Assembly (NCBI GenBank): GCA_902786245.1
Contig: CADABS010000024.1
Span: 1-38,605, forward strand
DNA: 38,605 nt
From: an uncultured Erysipelotrichaceae bacterium
GTDB lineage: Bacteria > Bacillota_I > Bacilli_A > Erysipelotrichales > Erysipelotrichaceae
Direction of reading: 5' to 3'
Shown: piece after piece, positions 36,129 to 38,605 of the stretch
How positions within the stretch are numbered: position 1 is the first letter of the stretch
How the letters are laid out: the number at the start of each line of letters is the position of its first letter
Notes under the pieces: model-generated
Seen by the model: the letters and a program-made list of their open reading frames with translations, nothing else
Told to the model about the DNA's origin: nothing
The model's database searches: none
Made by a program: the position numbers and the translations under genes

Positions 36129-37403
36129 ATGCAGTTCCGAGAAATCCCCCCGGCTGAATATGAATCATTCGCTCTTCAGCATCCGGGCAGATATTATATC
36201 AACAGTTCTATTATGATCGAACTGAAAAAGAAAAACGGCTGGAACACGTATTACTGCGGTGTGACAGACGATGACGGAAAGCTTCTGGCTGCCGCCGGCT
36301 TCAGTGCGGTTCCGGCAGCCCGCAGATATCACTATGCCTATGCCCAGAGAGGCATCCTGTGCGACTTCGAAGACCATGCGCTGACAAAGTTCTTTACGGA
36401 ACATCTGCAGTCTTTCTGCAAAGCACACGGCATGGCATATCTGCGCATGGATCCCTATTATGAATACCAGGAGCTGACCCAGGACGGCGCCGTCAGAGAA
36501 GGCGGCTTCTGCCGGCAGAATGTCATCGATGACCTGCAGAGCATGGGCTGGCAGCACCAGGGATTCTACAAAGGCGTACAGGGCGACAGCCAGGTCCGCT
36601 ATATGGTCGTTCTCGATCTCGAAGACAAAACCGTTGACCAGCTCGTCAGCGCCTTCGATCCCAAAACAAGAAGAAACATCAAACGGGCCCAGAAACTCGG
36701 TGTGCAGATCCGGGAACTCGACCCCGCCCATCTGGATGAATTCATGAAACTGATGGAATTCACCAGTGAAAAGAGAAATTATGAGGACATGGGACTGGAA
36801 GCCTACCGCTCTCAGCTCGAAGCCTTCGGTCCGGAACATGCCAAAGTACTGATTTCCTATCTGAACATGGACCACTTCCATGAAATGATCGATATCGAAA
36901 GACAGCAGGTAAACGCAGAGCTTGCCAAAGCCGAAGAACTGCTGCAGGAAACACCCGGCGGCATGAAAGCAACCAAGCGGAAAAACGATGCCCTTGAACT
37001 TCTGAAGCAGATCGACGCAAGACAGCAGGAAACCGATGAACTGGAAGAAAAATACGGCAAAGAGATCATTCTCTCCGCCGCATACTTCGTGATGTATGAC
37101 GATGAAATGTATTATATTTCCTCCGGCAGCTACGATGCATTCCGCAAATACAACGGTCCGTATTTCATTCAGAATTACGCCATCGCCGAAGCGAAGAAGC
37201 ACGGCTGCCGCAGATACAACTTTACCGGCACCAGCGGCATCTTCGATGAAAGCGCCGATGATTACGGTGTCTTTGAGTTCAAGCGCCGTTTCAACGGAAG
37301 ACCGATCGAACTTGTCGGTGAATTCATTCTTCCCTGCGATCATGCCATGATGAAGAAGATTCATGCCCTGACAGGTTTAAAGAAACTGCTCACACACAGA
37401 TAA
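36129..37403 (+). CDS. FemABX-family aminoacyltransferase (FemA/MurM-like)
   Basis: 424 residues from the ATG at 36129 (AAGGACGG upstream). Two GNAT-like domains, with a coiled-coil arm inserted at about 255-310 (residues around IDIERQQVNAELAKAEELL), the arm typical of FemA, FemX and MurM. These enzymes use aminoacyl-tRNA to add residues to the peptidoglycan lipid precursor, forming interpeptide bridges. FDPKTRRNIKRAQKLG (about 175-190) and the late YNFTGTSGIF (about 361-370) are family hallmarks. It is a single gene divergent from DUF1934. The amino acid added is not predictable here. Confidence 0.92.
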   Translation: MQFREIPPAEYESFALQHPGRYYINSSIMIELKKKNGWNTYYCGVTDDDGKLLAAAGFSAVPAARRYHYAYAQRGILCDFEDHALTKFFTEHLQSFCKAHGMAYLRMDPYYEYQELTQDGAVREGGFCRQNVIDDLQSMGWQHQGFYKGVQGDSQVRYMVVLDLEDKTVDQLVSAFDPKTRRNIKRAQKLGVQIRELDPAHLDEFMKLMEFTSEKRNYEDMGLEAYRSQLEAFGPEHAKVLISYLNMDHFHEMIDIERQQVNAELAKAEELLQETPGGMKATKRKNDALELLKQIDARQQETDELEEKYGKEIILSAAYFVMYDDEMYYISSGSYDAFRKYNGPYFIQNYAIAEAKKHGCRRYNFTGTSGIFDESADDYGVFEFKRRFNGRPIELVGEFILPCDHAMMKKIHALTGLKKLLTHR

Positions 37404-37408
37404 AAACG

Positions 37409-37433
37409 AGGACAGATCTCTCTGTCCTTTTTT
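37409..37433 (+). terminator. terminator of the FemABX gene
   Basis: AGGACAGA (37409-37416) pairs with TCTGTCCT (37421-37428) around TCTC, then a T run. Confidence 0.88.
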
Positions 37434-37487
37434 CATGCCCACAGGCGGATAATATGCATTCATGCCATCACCGTTATATCTGCGGAG

Positions 37488-37515
37488 AAAATCCTGCTGT
37501 TTATCTCAGCAGGAT
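37488..37515 (-). terminator. terminator of the Rpn gene
   Basis: Minus strand ATCCTGCTG (37515-37507) pairs with CAGCAGGAT (37499-37491), then TTTTCT. It overlaps the last codons of the gene. Confidence 0.7.
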
Positions 37516-38435
37516 CCGGTCCCCGACAGTATTCTTTCTGTCTCTTCAGCAGGCAAACCCGTCATTTCAGCAATGATTTTCAATACGTCTTCATTACTGT
37601 ATCCTTTTGCTTTCAGTTTTGTCATCATGGCTGAAATCATTGCTTTTCTTTCTTCTCTGCGGCCTTTTCCTTCGCCTTTTTTCAAGCCTATTTCCTCGCC
37701 TTTTTTCAAGCCAATTTCCTCGCCTTTTTTCAAGCCTATTTCCTCGCCTTTTTTCAGACCTGCTCTTTCTGCGCGGTTCAGTTCGAATTGCCAGTCCATA
37801 TACACTCTCTCGCTTTCCGGATCCATCCGCTTTAATTGTACTCTGTTTTCGATTTCTCGTACAAACACATCATCATACGTCCCGGATGGATCTCTGACAT
37901 AATCCGTAAATGCCTTCAGCTGCGGACTGTCATTTTCTTTTGCGTGACAGCCGATCAGGATGATATTGAATTTGTCGCTGCCTGTATTTCCATCAGCGTC
38001 TTTCATCGAATAATGCGTCATCCGCCTGCCATGATTGACATCATAATCACATATGAAAATTACATATGATTTCAATTTCAGTTCATAATCCGTCCGGCTG
38101 TCAGGACGCACCATGCTCTGTACCATTGCGGTCAGATTATACATTGCTCTGTCAAACAGAAATTCCTGACTCTCTGTCTGCATCTCAACATCAAACAGGT
38201 GCGAATTGTCTTTTCTGTACACATCGAAGCGCACTGCCCGGGATCCATATGCCGATTTGATTTCCATTTCTTTGATTACGATATCATCCGGATCAAGAAT
38301 CTCTTCCGGAAGAATCAGAGCAAGCAGTTTTGCCAGAAGCAGCGGATCGCTGAAAACAGCGGTAAACATAAAACTGTCCCTGATCGTTAGATTTCTGTAT
38401 CTGCGCTGCAGTTCTTCTATTGTTATTTTCACCAT
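37506..38435 (-). CDS. Rpn-type PD-(D/E)XK nuclease/transposase-like protein
   Basis: 309 residues. The N-terminal two thirds match the Rpn (recombination-promoting nuclease, formerly Transposase_31/PDDEXK) group: RDSFMFTAVFSDP (19-31), the Asp in RFDVYRKD and the FDVEMQ acidic motif (about 81-86) of a PD-(D/E)XK core, and YVIFICDYD. A stretch of four GLKKGEE(I) units follows (about 225-256), then a helical tail ending near a proline-rich turn. Rpn proteins are linked to RecA-independent recombination and phage defence. AGGAGG precedes the ATG. Confidence 0.85.
   Translation of the reverse strand: MVKITIEELQRRYRNLTIRDSFMFTAVFSDPLLLAKLLALILPEEILDPDDIVIKEMEIKSAYGSRAVRFDVYRKDNSHLFDVEMQTESQEFLFDRAMYNLTAMVQSMVRPDSRTDYELKLKSYVIFICDYDVNHGRRMTHYSMKDADGNTGSDKFNIILIGCHAKENDSPQLKAFTDYVRDPSGTYDDVFVREIENRVQLKRMDPESERVYMDWQFELNRAERAGLKKGEEIGLKKGEEIGLKKGEEIGLKKGEGKGRREERKAMISAMMTKLKAKGYSNEDVLKIIAEMTGLPAEETERILSGTGSC
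37673..37756 (-). repeat. 24-bp tandem repeat inside the Rpn gene
   Basis: Units at 37673-37696, 37697-37720 and 37721-37744 are nearly identical, with a half unit after them. Each encodes eight residues (GLKKGEEI). Being in frame and a multiple of three, copy number could vary without breaking the protein. Confidence 0.9.
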
Positions 38436-38605
38436 GAATACCTCCTGTTTAAGGTATTCGGATCAATATGCAGAATGACGCAAAAAATATCCGCAGTCTG
38501 TGCGGACAATGGCGTAAACCCTAAAAATATGGGAATACGTCTTTTTTTGTTGGGAATGTCATAAAATGTAAAGATGAGTAGTATAGGAATATATTGATTA
38601 TATTC
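38436..38605. other. gene-free right edge
   Basis: AT-rich DNA with no coding sequence I can support. There is a small hairpin CCGCA/TGCGG near 38491-38505 and T-rich stretches. The upstream region of the Rpn gene lies here, but no clear promoter is seen. Confidence 0.5.

Noticed and set aside
37673-37756. CRISPR-like regular repeats
   Set aside because: The units are directly adjacent without spacers and encode an in-frame octapeptide repeat of the Rpn protein.

Overview
The window reads as chromosomal DNA of a mid-GC Bacillota (Firmicutes). It holds an RNA polymerase delta subunit (rpoE), a tilS-hpt-ftsH block, a upp-DUF1146 pair, a class B sortase, a PTS EIIC with an RpiR-type regulator, and AGGAGG-type ribosome binding sites throughout. 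Delta is typical of Bacilli and Erysipelotrichia and absent from Clostridia. Together with gene style and base composition this points, by inference only, to the Erysipelotrichaceae. Most genes are on the minus strand, and GTG starts are frequent.

Layout. 1-1905: gene-free edge, then a zinc-ribbon membrane protein. 1993-7926: a tightly packed minus-strand operon of a small membrane protein, a family 2 glycoside hydrolase, hslO (Hsp33), dusB, a patatin-like phospholipase and an HSL-family esterase, several joined by short gaps or overlaps. 8044-8673: a sugar O-acetyltransferase. 8693-12317: the most interesting unit, in which a promoter, a yybP-ykoY (manganese) riboswitch and an intrinsic terminator precede an ABC ATPase and a large ABC_export/CPBP-protease fusion. 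12377-16058: tilS-hpt-ftsH. 16066-17425: a toxin-antitoxin patch with an orphan MazF-like gene, a decayed ParE toxin, an intact Phd/YefM-type antitoxin and two copies of a 60-bp repeat. 17424-18245: DUF1146 and upp. 18325-19994: a glycosyltransferase and an internally deleted oxidoreductase. 20039-23801: tsaC-glyA-HAD, divergent from a threonine aldolase. 24012-29000: rpoD-prfA-prmC-srtB-hexapeptide protein-lipoprotein. 29080-32186: rpmE, and an rpiR-HAD-murA operon. 32281-35151: a small membrane protein, an orphan PTS EIIC behind a repeat-dense regulatory region, and fba. 35248-37403: rpoE, a DUF1934 protein and a FemABX aminoacyltransferase. 37506-38435: an Rpn-type nuclease with a 24-bp tandem repeat.

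How the genes work together. Much of the window is core information processing: sigma factor, delta, RF1 with its methylase, L31, tRNA modification by TilS, DusB and TsaC, and FtsH. Envelope work is done by MurA, FemABX, sortase B and the lipoprotein. Sugar entry and glycolysis are covered by EIIC, RpiR and Fba. Threonine/glycine metabolism clusters at 20894-23801. Two signals deserve follow-up. One is manganese-riboswitch control of an ABC/CPBP transporter. The other is several genes whose start codon lies only 6-7 bases after a -10 box and lacks a ribosome binding site, which suggests leaderless transcripts.
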